64,000 bases of DNA from Rhea pennata (Eukaryota; Chordata; Aves; Rheiformes; Rheidae), in NCBI RefSeq assembly GCF_028389875.1, contig NW_026907681.1, positions 2,373,242 through 2,437,241 of the forward strand. Reading direction: 5' to 3'. This document shows, in pieces, positions 35,880-47,900 of the stretch. The notes beneath the pieces are model-generated. The model saw only the letters and a list, made by a program, of their open reading frames with translations. It had not been told where the DNA came from and searched no databases. The position numbers and the translations under genes are program-made. How positions within the stretch are numbered: position 1 is the stretch's first letter; each line of letters starts with the position of its first letter.

Positions 35880-38800
35880 GAAAAGCAGAAGCAAGACTAA
35901 CTCGTCCATGCCCTGAGCAATAGTGGATAGGAGTCCTGCTAGAAAAGCAGTGGAGGAGTTTCCTAAAGCCTTTGAAAAATGTCTCCGCACTTCACACTCC
36001 TTTCCCTGAACAGCCTGGGTGAAAATACGTAGTCCGTCCCTTGCCAAACCAGGTAGCCAGAATGATCAGAACGATTTCTGTGTTATTGTCGCGATAGGAA
36101 AATACTGCCGGTAGGATTATACCGCAGTGGCAAGCTGCTGTACCTGCATTGTTGAGTTCTGCTAACTGAGCACCTTCATTTTAATATAAAAGCACTTGTG
36201 ATTTTTTTGAAAAAACCTTAAACATCTTCTGCCATGCCATAGGCTAAGCTGAAAGAGGTTGTTTTATGCTGGCATAGTGAGGTCTGCATCCACAGAGTCA
36301 AGCTGTGAAACCTGGGTTGTTTGCAGTTAGGGGTCACCGAGCTTGTTGTGTGAAAGAAAAAGAGGAAAGTCCTCAGTAATTCAGTTCCGCTGAAATAATG
36401 ACTGTGCTCTGCTGTATTGTAGTCTAGGCCGTGAGAAAACAGGTGCTGGCTTTTCCCTCTGGAGCTAGTGAAGGCTGGGCGTAGTAGGAAGCAATGTCTC
36501 TTCCTGGTGTTTGTAGAAGGCCAGTGTGGCCTCCAGCACAGCCGCCTCCTTCCCCTGGGGGTTTTGAAATCAGTGCGACAGACTCGGTTACTGCGACAGA
36601 ACCGTGTCGGTCGCTGCTGGAAGTGCTGGATGGGTGGTCCTTAGGGAAAGGGAGCAGGGGAGAGGGACGAGCAACAATTTATACTGTATTGTGTTATGTT
36701 GTATTTTGTTATACCTTGACGAGTGGATACAGCTGCAGAGACCGTTGGTGCTGTTATCGCTCGCTGTCAGGAGCGTAACTGCGGGGCTCGTTCACCCTTA
36801 CCCCAAGCCGTCGAGCTGTGGGAACTTCCCGCCTGCGCCTCGACCGTGCGCAGCTCCTGCTGAGCGTAAAACACTGGCACAAAGTGGTCTGTGAAGCTGC
36901 AGTGGCTCTCTAAAGGCCGGGACAGGGATCTGCTTGCAGCAGATTTCAGTGCTCTGCGTTGCCCCTCAGTTCCGTCTGTCCCACTGTCCCTCTGCTAGAG
37001 CTGTCAGCTCCTGGGACAACCCTCGTTTTAGGGCCGCCTAAGCCTGACAAACAGGGAGTTGCTTTTCCCTGCCTGGATGCAGATAGGCGCACGTGATCCG
37101 GGGTTCCCAGCATGGATACACTTACCTGCAGCATTAAAGTTTACCCAGTTCTCACACCAGTTCCAGGAAATACAACACCTCGTGCTGACTCACCCGCAGC
37201 ACCTGGCTGGGACATAGCAGCAAAGTCTGACAGAGGAGGAAACTGGAGCTGCCTCCGCTGGCTGCTGCTGAGTCTTTCCGCTCTTTCTCCCCTGCCCTGA
37301 CACGTGGAAGCAGGGAGACGGGTCGTTTCTTCCCAGCCCTGGCGCAGTCTGTTCCATCTCCTCCCAGCCTCATCAGAAAGGTTTCAGTAGGTGCCTTGGT
37401 CTCTTTCCCATCCTTCCCGGGATTGTGCAGGGACCCACACGAATACGTCCAGTCCTCGCTGCCACTTGCTTTTCTGCTCGTAGCCTTCCAAACCGCCTGC
37501 AGTGAGCTTTACTCTCCTGTTCAGGGCTTCCACGTGTTATCTCCAAACTACCTGGCGACTGCTAGGGGTAGGACTTCTCTACACTGTTCCATAACTGTCT
37601 GTAATCTGTATGAGGACAATAAGTACCTTTACAGGCATTTACTACGCCTATTAAGACACTCAGACATCCCTAATTCTGTTCTGTCCTAACACCAGCTTCC
37701 CTTGCCCTTCCTTATGGTTCTTTTCTGCCTTTTTCTTACTTGATGGACAGGTTTTCTCAAATTTCTTTTTTTTTTTCCCAGCTCTCCTTCATTATTTTAT
37801 TGTGAATTACTGAGGATCAAGCTTTTTTAATTGGTGCAGTGATGTGTTCCTTTTCAATTTGGAAAATCAAATACAAATTTCATAGCTGCATAACAAATTT
37901 TTACGCTTGGGACTAGTGTTTCTGTGAAAAAGGGAACCAGTGATTACTTTGCCTCATGAATATTCAATATCTGTGGTCCAGCTGTAGACTCTCTCAATAA
38001 GATGGAAAAGAGCTGGATTTTGGTGAGCCAGATGATGGAAGGAAAGAAGGCTCCTGCCTTCAGTAAACTGCTCTTACTCGGGAGTAAGTGCCTTTCTGCT
38101 GCAGAAGTCAGAGGAACTCAAGCGAACGCTCATCTGCAATGCATGTACATTGATTATTTTGGATAACTTAAAACAAAAGTGAGCCAATTTGCTCTGGGAT
38201 GCTGGCGGAAGAGTGGGAGCGTATGAAGCCCGTCAGTCATAAGGATACAGGGACGCTTTTCTGACCACAGTCTTAACTTGCATTCTGTTTCACCCTGTCA
38301 ATCGCATTTCACCGGTACCCAAACCAGAACCCCCCATGGGAACAGCAAAAGTCTTTTGCCGAGTTCGGAGCATTTGGATCACGGCTTGATCCTGAGAACC
38401 TGTCAAATGTACCTGCTTTGACAGCTAGAAGCACTGTGATAGCTGGAGGTTATAGGAACTGTCGTTTTGATCTGCTTTAGCACAACAGCTGCCGTACTTT
38501 TACGGGAAAAGGCATTGCGTCCACTCTTCACATGTGGAGATGGGTCAGCAGGGAATGGGGTGTGATTATAGTCCCACTGAAGTTAGCAGCAAAACTCTTG
38601 CCACAGTAGCAGACCTTTTCCTGGAGACCCTATCCAGCGCCAGCTGAGAGCAGAAGCGGGGCTGGCTGGGTTTCAGCCCAGTTCTGTTTGTAGCAGGACT
38701 GATCTAGAGGTTGTGCAAATGAGAGCTGCCTTTCTGCAGCGCTGTGCAGGAACAGAGTAGCAGGAGGTGTTTGAGGTGAAGGGGACACTGGCAGAACGGT

Positions 38801-39140
38801 GGGCAGCTCAGGGCTGGAGAGGCTGAGCAGAGCAGGACAGAACAGAGGCAGGAGCAGAGTACTTCACGCATCTCCACGGAGAGAGGGGTTTTTAACGGAC
38901 TGTTATGGACGCAGCGATACTGCAGCAGCAACAAAAAGATACAGTCTATCGAGCAGCTGAAGAAAAGGCAGGAAAATCAGAGCAGTAGCCTTCTCTGCAG
39001 CTCTCCCCAGAGCCTCCTCGGGCTCCTCACCCTTGGCACTGCAGCTGTAAGGTGCTTGTGACTCGCAGTGACAAAAATGATAACAAGCTCGCAGTGATAC
39101 CGCCTGCAGCTGGAGCAGGCACTTTATAGAAGTAGCAATA
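35880..39140. other. LRRC52 intron or deleted interval
   Basis: No missing LRR coding sequence can be read in reverse orientation here. A segment at about 37075-37290 resembles 41095-41230 (see repeat entry). The rest is unremarkable AT-mixed sequence. Confidence 0.5.
37075..37290 (+). repeat. Diverged dispersed repeat, copy 1
   Basis: Shares an ordered set of blocks with 41090-41235 in the same orientation: a GGGTTCCCAGCATGGATAC-like core, GCA-AAGTTTA or GCA-AAGCTTA, then GGAAACTGGAGCTGCCTCC-like sequence. Many mismatches indicate an old repeat family or ancient local duplication. Confidence 0.55.
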
Positions 39141-39460
39141 TCCTAGCTACTGGTTACGCCGATGCGTAAAGTGAAATCCAGACCATCCCCCAAGAGGTTC
39201 TCCCGGCAGTCCAGATAGACCAGGTCAGCGAGGAAGCTCAGTTCCACTGCAGGCAGGTATGAGATCTTGTTTGCTGCCAGAATCAGCTGCCTGGTATCCA
39301 GTGGGATGGTCACAGGGAGCTCTTGCAGCTGTTGCCCTGTGCAGTTCACTTCCAGGTACTGACAGCTGCACCTGCTTGGGCAGTTGATAGTCTCTGATGC
39401 CAGCCCCAGCCCCAAAAGAAAGATGAGGCTCAGGGGCTGGTGTCCACCTGGAAGAGACAT

Positions 39461-41735
39461 GATCTAACACCTCCCAGAGTGCATGGCCCCTTAGGGAGTA
39501 CAGACAGACAGGCGCGGAGGAGCTGCAAAGGAGGGGACCTAGGGAAGTGGTTTTGTCATTACAGCCATGCCGACAAGATGTCCAGCGGCAAGGCTGTTGG
39601 GAAGCGCTCTGCTTCTGTGGCTCACCTGGCTCCTTGGCAGCCTGCCTGGCTGGAAGCGGAGCCGGGTTTCACCCACTTTCTGGATCTGCAAGTGCAGGGC
39701 GGTGGCTAGAGTGTCTCCATGTCACGCTCATTGCCAGCTGACACCTCCGTGATGTCAGCAGCTTGCAAAAGCCACCTAGTTTGGGGACACTGACATGACC
39801 GGCCTTGCTGAGCCCGTGCTGCTTTCGTCGGAGTGAAAGCGCACGCCTGTAGGCCTACGAGGCAGGTGCGCCCTGGATGAGGACACCAAGTGTGTGCAGG
39901 GCGGGTGTGAGCAAATGCAGTTGCTGTCACAAATAATGTCAAAAGCCGAGGCGTGGTCATCTGCACTGAATAAACTGAATAAGTGAGCTCTGCACAATGC
40001 TACACGGCGTGTATTGGCTTTATCTCCTTTGGGGAGAAGACAACTAAGGAAGCTCTTTCAGAGGTGGTTTTACCCAGGTGTTGGCTCTGTGCCAGGCAGA
40101 GCTTAGCATAATGAGCCAATCTGTTGATGGCCTTTAAAATACCTGGGGATGCAGGTGTAAAGCAACATTGGGGGCAGTTAAGTGAGGAATCTCAGGATTT
40201 CAGAACCAAGTGCTCACAAGGTAGCAAGCACTTGAGCTTAGGCAGATGGTGCAACCTCCTCTCCCCCTGGCTGTCCAGATCCTGTTGGAGCCCAGTGAGG
40301 AGCATGCATGCCTGGGGAGCTGCAGCACAGTGCTCTGAGCCCTCTTGCAGTGTGGGAAGGGACAGACTGTGCTGGCCTGAGCAATGACTTCCTGTGGGGC
40401 AGGAGCTTGGAAAGATCACTGCTGTGATCCTGACTTGGTTCTTTTGCAGTATCTTTTCCCAGTTTTCTGTCCCTGCCCTGGATCTGTGATGCTTTGCAAT
40501 AGCTAAATGACAACCCACAACTCTGAGATCAGGACTTTCCACAGCAAACCCCCTCTGAAACCAGATTTCTTGAAGGTATGAAGATACTTTTACTGGGAGA
40601 GGAAGCTGCTTTTAGGGCCCTGAGGGCCTAATGGCCCTGACAAGGCTCACCTGAGGGCACAGATCCACCCAGCTGCCCCCCCTGCCCATTGCAGCCCCAT
40701 TTCAGCCCAGGCCTGGGTTTTCAGTCCCTGCCTGAACTACACTGCAGATGTACCTGGCGCTTTTTCTGCCTCCTGAACGAACCTCAGGCTGACAGCGTAA
40801 GCAATTGATTTCCTGGACAGACCTGCTGTAAGTACATTGCAGCTTGTCTCCAGTCCTGTCTCTGGCCCCGTTTTGGTTTGGTCCTGAGGGGCCCATCCAG
40901 GTCTCCCTGGAGGGACCCTGGTGCTGGCTTACGACTTGCCTTGTCTGGACTGTTGCTGGGCCCTGTTACCAGCACCCGGCCGCGGGTGCCGTGTTCGGCC
41001 CCCGCAGGACCGTGCCGTGTGGGCAAGAGCACTGCCTGCGCAGAGGTTGCCCTCGGCTCCTAGTTCACCTTCCCTTGGGGAACAGGCAGCTGCAGACTGT
41101 GCGTGCGCCGGGGTGCCCAGTGTGGATACGGTTCCCTACAGCACGAAAGCTTAACACGGCCCTGGCAACTACAGCAGGGAACTGGGGCTGCCTCCTGCCA
41201 AGGCTTCCAACTTTTCCTGGCTCTCTCTGATGTGCCTGGGATGGACCCAGTGGTTTCCTTTGCTGCCCTGCAGTGCTGCGAAAGCCCCCGCCTTCTCCTG
41301 TATTTGCACGAAGGCTCTGTCCTGTTTGAGCCGTGCTGTCTGGGCGCAGCGTGCGTGCACAAATTAGGAAGCGGCCTTGCAGCTCTGTCGGGTGTATTGC
41401 TGCGGAGCTGCGTGTTCGCTGTTTGCTGAGCCCTGCGGCTGTCGTGAGGCTGCCTGCGCGGTGTGCCCCGAGCGCCCTTCTCACGGCGAAGCCCGCGCGG
41501 CTGCTGGGCCGCTTGTGCCGGGCAGCGTGGGAGGCAGCTGCTGCTTCGGGCCCCGGGGGAGCGCAGTCCCCGCGCGGGCCTCCCCGCAGCCCTGCCCGGG
41601 AGGGAGCTGCGCCGCGCTGGCCCCGTCTGGGCAGCGGGCACGGGGCAAGGAGGGAGCTTGGGCAGCTCCCCGGTGCGCGCTCGGGCAGCGACGCCTCGCA
41701 GAGGCCGTCGGCCGGGCCTGGAGCTGGGTGGCAGC
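39461..41735. other. Intergenic region between divergent LRRC52 and ADCY10 starts
   Basis: LRRC52 (-) and ADCY10 (+) are transcribed away from each other across about 2.5 kb. GC content rises steeply to the right. No exon is recognised. A 61-codon + frame at 39567-39752 begins with a signal-peptide-like hydrophobic run but matches nothing I know. Confidence 0.5.
41090..41235 (+). repeat. Diverged dispersed repeat, copy 2
   Basis: Partner of 37075-37290, about 4 kb away, carrying GGGGTGCCCAGTGTGGATAC and GGAACTGGGGCTGCCTCC. It lies about 0.7 kb upstream of the ADCY10-like start codon. Confidence 0.55.
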
Positions 41736-41744
41736 GTGCGGGTC

Positions 41745-41825
41745 ACCGCCGACGGGCGGGTGACGGCGCTGGGAGCCGCCTGTCACAGCCGACGGGCGGG
41801 TGACGGCGCTGGAGCCGGTTGTGAC
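41745..41825 (+). repeat. 40-bp tandem repeat with TGACG half-sites upstream of ADCY10
   Basis: GACGGGCGGGTGACGGCGCT begins at 41751 and again at 41791, a period of 40. Each copy contains TGACGGCG, a CRE half-site-like element. The first copy is part of an imperfect palindrome (GGTCACCGCC...GGCGGGTGAC). It ends about 120 bases before the predicted ADCY10 ATG, within a CpG-rich region, so it may belong to the promoter. Confidence 0.7.
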
Positions 41826-41945
41826 GCCCCGCTGGCGGCAGAGGGTCACCCGTGCCTCACAAAGGCTGGGGCTCAGTGCGCGAGTCTGCGCGGTGCTGGC
41901 TTGTCCTCCTCCCTGCTGGGCACGGGCGTCTTCTGCCGGGGCACC

Positions 41946-44900
41946 ATGGGGAGCCCAGGGCGCGTGACGACGCCTCGTGCTTGGGAGCCGAGGTTGAAGC
42001 ACTGCTCAGAGCTGGGGGAAGTAGCGGCTTACGTCCCCGACCTGCTTTTGTCTGAGGACTTGAAGCAGGAGAGCCGCTGCGTGGAGAACTTCCACGGCGT
42101 GCTCCTCTTCGCGGATGTGTCCGGTGGGTCAGCGAGCCGAGCCGCGGGGACGTGGCGGGCCTCCCGGGGTGCTGCTCATCCCGCCGGTGCTGGAGAAGGG
42201 CTCGGGGGAGACCTCCTGGCTGCTGAGGGCTTCCGCCTCGGGCGAGCGGCGCTGGGACGGAGCGCCGGCCGCGGCACGGGCATCTCGCCCGCCGGCAGCG
42301 GCACCGTGGCGTGCTTGCGGCCGCCCGCCCGCCGAGAGCGGTGCGCGTAGGACGCCGTGAGGCCCCGGGGCAGCAGCCTGGGGCTGAGCCGCTGCGCGCA
42401 GAGCTCTCCCTGGAGCTTTGGTGCCGTGCGAGCGGGGCCGGGCCTCCTCCCGCCTCCCTGGCCACGCGGGCGGCCTGGCTGCGGGCAGGAGGCGAGGCGG
42501 CGGCGGGATGTGCCGGAGGGCCCCAGCCGGCCGCAGCCGCCGGGCGTACCGTGCCGGCGTGGGAAGGGGCGAGCGGGCGCTGCGCGAGCGCGAGGAGGCG
42601 CGGGAGGGTTCAGGCGGCCGCGCTCGCTGCCGGAGGCCGTCCTGCGTCCTCCCGGCCGCGCGTCTCTCGGCCGGGGAAGCTGCCGGGGCCGCCGGCCGTG
42701 TCGGCGCTGCCTGACGCCTTTGCGCCCGTGTGTCCCCGTCGCAGGTTTCACTGCTCTGACGGAGAAGTTCAGTCAGAGCATCAACCTGGACCAGGGCGCG
42801 GATGAGGTGGCGCAGACCCTCAACCGGTACATGGGGGACATCCTGGAGGGTAAGTGCCGCCCCGCAGGGGCGCGTGGTGCCGGGCCGCAAGAGCGGAGCG
42901 CGGCCGGGCAGCCTGCCGCTGCCTCCTTGCGCCAGGCCCAGGTGCAGCGCTGCTTCTGCTTTCTTTTGTGTGCAGAGCTGCTGGCTTTTGGAGGGGACGT
43001 CCTCAAGTTCGCAGGTCTGTCCGCGAGGGAGAGCCGCGGCCTGGGGCGCTGCAGCTGCCGGGGAGCGCTGGAGAGAGGGGAGACGGAGGCGGGAGGCGGC
43101 CGAGCGCGGAGGGGGGGCCGCGTGCTCAGCCCGGTGCTCGGTGGAGCTGCCGTGCGGGGTGCCAAGCCGGGAGCTGCAGCGGGGCGGCGATGTGGCGCGG
43201 GGGTCGGGCAGCGCGGGAGCTCGGGGCGCGGGGCAGCACGGGGGGAAGGAGGGGGCTTGGGAGAGGCCGCGCGTCCGTGCGCTGGGTGGGACAGGCGGGG
43301 GGTGTCCGGGTTCCCGCAGCCCCCTGAGCCCCTCCTGCGCTGCCAGCGTGGCCGCTGTCGCGGCCGGCCCGCGCGCGGGGAAGGTGGCCCTGTGCCCAGG
43401 GTGCGGCGGGCGGGGAGGGGAGGGCGCCTCCGCGCCGGGGCGTTTCCCGCGGCACGCCTGCCGGTTCCCGCCGCCCCCGCGGGCGGGCGCGGGTCCGGGG
43501 GCGCCCGGTCTCACGGGAGCCGTCCTCACGCCCCCGCTTTCCCCAGGGGACGCCGTGCTGGTGCTGTGGCGCGTTCGGCAGACGCAGCTGCGGGACACCG
43601 TCGGCCTGGTGCTGCAGTGCAGCCAGCAAATCCAGGCCAAGCACGGCACCCGCGACACGGACGTGGGCCTGAAGCTCCGCCTGAAGATAGGTACGGGCCG
43701 TGCCGCGCTCGCCGCGCCGCGGGCGGCCGCAGCTGCAGCCGCGGGGCCCCGGGCAGGGCCGGGGGGCTCTGCAGCCCCGGGCGGAGGGCTCGATCCGCGC
43801 GGGGCCCCGCGGGGCTCTTCTGCGCGGAAGGCGGCTGCGCGGTCGCACGCAGGCGGTCGCGTGCGGGGAGGCGGCCGCCGGAGGGGGCTGCCCTGCGAGC
43901 ACGCGGGCAGCGGCAGCCCTGCCTGCCCCTCGGCAGACACCCCGGGCAGGGCCCTGTGTCCGCAGGGCCCCGCTTAGGCCCCGCGGCCCGTCCCTGGTCG
44001 GTCTCGAACGCCTCGAGACAGAGGCCTCCGCTCGCCGCGGTCGGACGAGGAGCCCGTGCGCAGGGCCGAGCTCCGGGCTCGGAGCTGCGGGGGCTGCGCG
44101 GGCAGCAGCGCGCTCTGCCGCAGCCGTGCTTGTGTCTCGCCAGGCATCTCTGCAGGGCACATGTCCTTTCTGATGGTCGGAGACAAACAGGAGCAGCGCT
44201 TCCTGATCGTCGGCCAGGCCGTGGGGGACGTTTGGCAGGCCCAGAACCTCGCCAGCGCCGGCGACGTCATCCTGTCCGCCGGCTGCTGGGAGCTCTGCAA
44301 CCAGAGCAGGGTCAAGGCCAAGTGCCTCAAAGGCCAGAAGGCTGCTGTGAAGGTGAGCAGGACGGCGTCCGGAGCGCCGCTGAGGAGCCGGCCGTGGGCG
44401 TGAGGGGGAAGGAGGGAGAGGGCTGCGGAGGTGAACGCGGAGGGAGCTGCAGGGGTTGGCGCAGGTGGGGAGCTGCAGCTGCGGCCCTGCCGTGCGAGGG
44501 CTGGCTCTGGAGTCCGCTTGCTGCCTTGGAGGAGGGGGCGGTGGGCCCTGGGAGGGTTTGGCTCGGCGAGTGACGGCTTCCGTGGGCCGTGGAGCTGTTG
44601 CGGAGCCCCGTTTGTTCGGGGGGCCTCTAGGTTACAGGCGTGGAACGGATGTCTCTCTCCGAGCGGGAAGACATCTCCTCCAAGGTCGCCCGAGCGCGGC
44701 TGAGCTCCTGCTCCCCTCAGCAGCCAGGTGAGCCCCACGCTCCTGCCGCTCTGCGGCTGCCCAGGCGGGTCGGGGCTTCGGCAGGGCGCAGCGGGGAGCA
44801 ACGCCCTGCGCCCTCTCCCGCTCGCGCTGCAGCGTCCGTGGCCGCGCTGAGCTCCGGCGCGGGGGCTCGCTGCCTCCTCCTCCCCCTTCGAGGGGGCTGC

Positions 44901-47900
44901 TCTGGCCGAGCGCGTGCGAGAGGAACCGGCGTGCGGGTGGAGGAGCGCCCTTCTCGCGGAGCGCCAGCGGCAGCCCCTGCCGTGCGGTGCCCCCGGGGCA
45001 GCTCGGCCGTGCCCTGCCGTGCCGCCAGCGAGCGCCTGGCTCTTCCTTCCTTAGGCGTCCTGAGGCCTGCCGTTACCCTGGCCCCTCGTCGTGCCCTGGG
45101 GAAGCTGCTGCGCAAGTACCTGCCAGCAACGGTGCTGAGGAAGGTATGGCCACGGCTGCCGGCGGCCGCGTCCTTGGCGGGCGGGAGGAGCCGCGCGCGG
45201 CCGAGCGGGAGCTCGCGAGAGAGCGGACGTGCCGAGACGGGGCAGCCTCGGGCGAGGAGCCGGGGCAGCCGGCGGGGCGCGCTGCCCGCGGCAGGAGCCT
45301 GCCCGCCGCGTGCTCGTGCGGGGAGAGGGGCGGGCGGCGGGGGGCGGGTTTCCCTCTGCCCTTTGCAGGGGGTTGTTCGGGCGCGACCGTGGGGGACGAG
45401 AGAGCCCCCCGCGGAGTCGCGCTCCTGTCTGCCAGCTCGACGACGGACAACCCCTGGAGTACTTGTCTGAGCTGCGGCCGGTCACCTGCCTCTTCGTCAA
45501 GCTGCAGTTTGCTGCCCGCGTCAACCTGACGCACATCTTCAAGGCCATCCAGGACAGCAGCGTGCTGATGTCGGAGATCCTCCGTCCGCACAAGGGCGAG
45601 ATCAACAAAATCTCCATGTTCGACAAAGTGAGCGTGGGGGCGCGGGGCACCGCGCAACGGGTGGGCAGCAAGGGAGAGGGGAGCGTGTCCGTGCGCTGGG
45701 CAGCGGGGAAAGGAGACGCAGCTCTGGCTCGGCGGAGGGACGAGCGGCCTGCGGCCTGGGGCTGCCGCGCAGCTCTGCCGGCCTCGCGGGAGGCCGGGGC
45801 GTCCCGGCGCGAGCCGTGTGCCGCCGGCATTGTAACGGGGCGTGCTGCCTGTGTCCTCGGCAGGGCTGCACGTTCCTGTGTGTGTTCGGACTGCCCGGAC
45901 AGAAGGTGCCCTGCGAAAGCGTTCACGCCTTGGAAAGCGCCGTTAAAATCTCCAGGGCGTGCTTGTCGAGGCCGCGGAAGATCGAGTGAGTGGGGAGGCG
46001 TGCTGCGCGGGCCGTCGCCGGGGCGGCGGGGGTGGTTTGCCAGAGAGAGGTGCCCTCTCGCTCGGCCCGCTCGGTGTCGGGGAGGAAGGAGGCAGAGCCC
46101 TGAGCAGCGGCAGCTGCCCGCGGGGCTTCGCCGGCCACGGCCGGGGCGGTTTCTCCAGCGCGCCCAGGCCAGCGGGGGCCCCGGCAGGAGCCCTCGGAGG
46201 GCGGCAGCAGGAGGGCACGAGGCCCGGGAGCTGCTGGGCCCGAGGGGAAGGGTTGGGCCCCGCCTGGCTGCTCCGCGCAGCCCGTTCCCGCTGTGGGCTC
46301 ACGCTCGCGAGCTCCGCGCGCCCGCAGGGTTTGGGCTGCCGGGGGGCTGGCGGGGCGAGGGGGTGGCGGTGGGCGGGCAGGCGGGGCTGCGCGCGGGCGC
46401 TGCTGACCGCCCGCCGCTCTCCGTGCACGGCAGGGCGGTCTCCGTCGGGGTCACCAGCGGCACCGTGTTCTGCGGAGTCGTCGGCCATCGCGTGAGGCAC
46501 GAATACACAGGTACGGAGCGGGTGTGCGAGGAGCGGGCGTCTGGGCCGGGTCTGTCCGACCAGAGCCGTGCGCCGAGGGCAGAGGCGGGGCGGCGGGGAA
46601 CAGGCCGCTGCCCGCGCGCGCCGGGCTCGGCCGAGGGCTCGGCCCGCGGGGAACGACCGGGGCGGAGCGGGTGCCGCCGCGGGGCAGGGCCAGGGGCTCC
46701 GAGCCGTGTTGGCTCGCGAGGGTCTGGGGCTCGCCCGAGCTGCAGGCGACGCAGCCGTCGGCCTCGGAGGGTGCGGCGGGCCGCTCGCAGAGGCGCGTGA
46801 GCGTGTGCTCTCTCTGTCTGCGGCAGTCATGGGCCAGAAGGTGAATTTGGCAGCTCGGCTGATGGAGCACTACCCCGGGGTAGTGTCGTGTGACGCCGCA
46901 ACCTACGCCGCCTCCCGGCTGCCCCGCTCCTACTTCAGGGAGCTGCCGGAGGCCAAGATGAAAGGGGTTGTCGATCCTGGCACCGTCTACCAGTACCTGG
47001 GGATCTCGGAGAAGCCGTGAGTGTGCTCGTTGAGCAGGGTTGCTTGGCTGGGGCCCAGCGGCCTGGTGGCCGCACTCGGGGTCCGGTCAGGGTCAGCAGA
47101 GAGCAGCTGCTGCCCTGGCCGGGCTTTGGCGGTCTCCCGGGACGACCTTTGCAAGGCCGACTTTGCCGTCCCCCGGGAACTTCGGGAGAGGTTCTGTTGC
47201 AGGGCTCAGCCTCCGTGAACTGCTCCCCGGGAGCAAAGCCTGGGAGCGCGACTCTGCGTCCTCCAGCTTCTGCCTCCCTGCCTGACTCTCGTGTTTCTCT
47301 CCCCCTGCTAGGGTACTCGGCACGGGTGTCCCGAAGGCGAGGTCCGAGTATTCCCCGTTGCTCGGTAGGTGGAGACCGCCTTGGTCTCCTGGAAGCCCGT
47401 TTCTTGCCCTCGGTACCTGTTAGCGCTGCGCCGGGAACGGAGCAGCTTCGTGCTCTGGGGCGGCGCTGCCTGCAGTGGCCGTAAGGGGTTGGTGCAGAGC
47501 TCGGCTCCTGGCTGGTGCCGGCATTTGGGGCTGGGCCACAGCTGGGGCCGGGAATCGGGATGAAGCGGCGGCTGCTTGCTGCCGTGCTCTGTGGGTTGCA
47601 CGGAGGGAGCTTCCAAGTGGGTGGGGAGGAGCGCTGGGTGGGGGCGGGCTTGTCGATGGGGTGGAGGGAAGGCGACTTGGCGGCGAGAGGGAAGGGTGCG
47701 GAGGGTTCTTTGCTTTTCGGCTCACTGCAAGAGCTTGCTTTCTGGTTTGCCTTCCCAGGTCGGGAGAAGGAGCTCGCCCTCTTTGAAAGCCACCTGAACG
47801 CCTATGTGGCTAGGAAAGAAAGCCACATCCTGGCGTTTGAGGGCGCGATAGGCTCCGGGAAGAGCCACCTCCTTAGCGAGCTGGCCTGCTTAGGGCAGGC

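Larger units (their letters stand above)
35502..39460 (-). pseudogene. LRRC52: Leucine-rich repeat-containing protein 52, broken two-exon remnant
   Basis: LRRC52 is a single-pass membrane LRR protein known in mammals as the testis accessory (gamma) subunit of the SLO3 sperm potassium channel. The first exon starts at ATG 39460 with a signal peptide (SLIFLLGLGLASE), a cysteine N-cap (CPSRCSCQYLEVNC) and the first LRRs up to about residue 98 (LVYLDCRENLLGDGLDFTL). It then loses homology and stops at 39145-39143. The second exon, 35870-35620, has a good acceptor and encodes the juxtamembrane segment, the transmembrane helix (DYIFLCLVGFCIFSAGTVAAW) and an acidic tail (GEEDEEEDTTT). A polyadenylation signal on the - strand is at 35507-35502. 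The central LRRs and C-terminal cap (about 100 residues) are absent from the 3.3 kb between. Identity is confident; broken status is probable. Confidence 0.82.

Noticed and set aside
42129-43940. 603-codon open frame on the - strand
   Set aside because: It lies antisense to well-supported ADCY10 exons and introns. The composition is Pro/Arg/Ala-rich, typical of open frames in GC-rich DNA.
42357-44573. 738-codon open frame on the + strand
   Set aside because: It runs straight through ADCY10 exons, donors and acceptors in one continuous frame, so only short parts coincide with real exons. GC-rich introns lack stops by chance.
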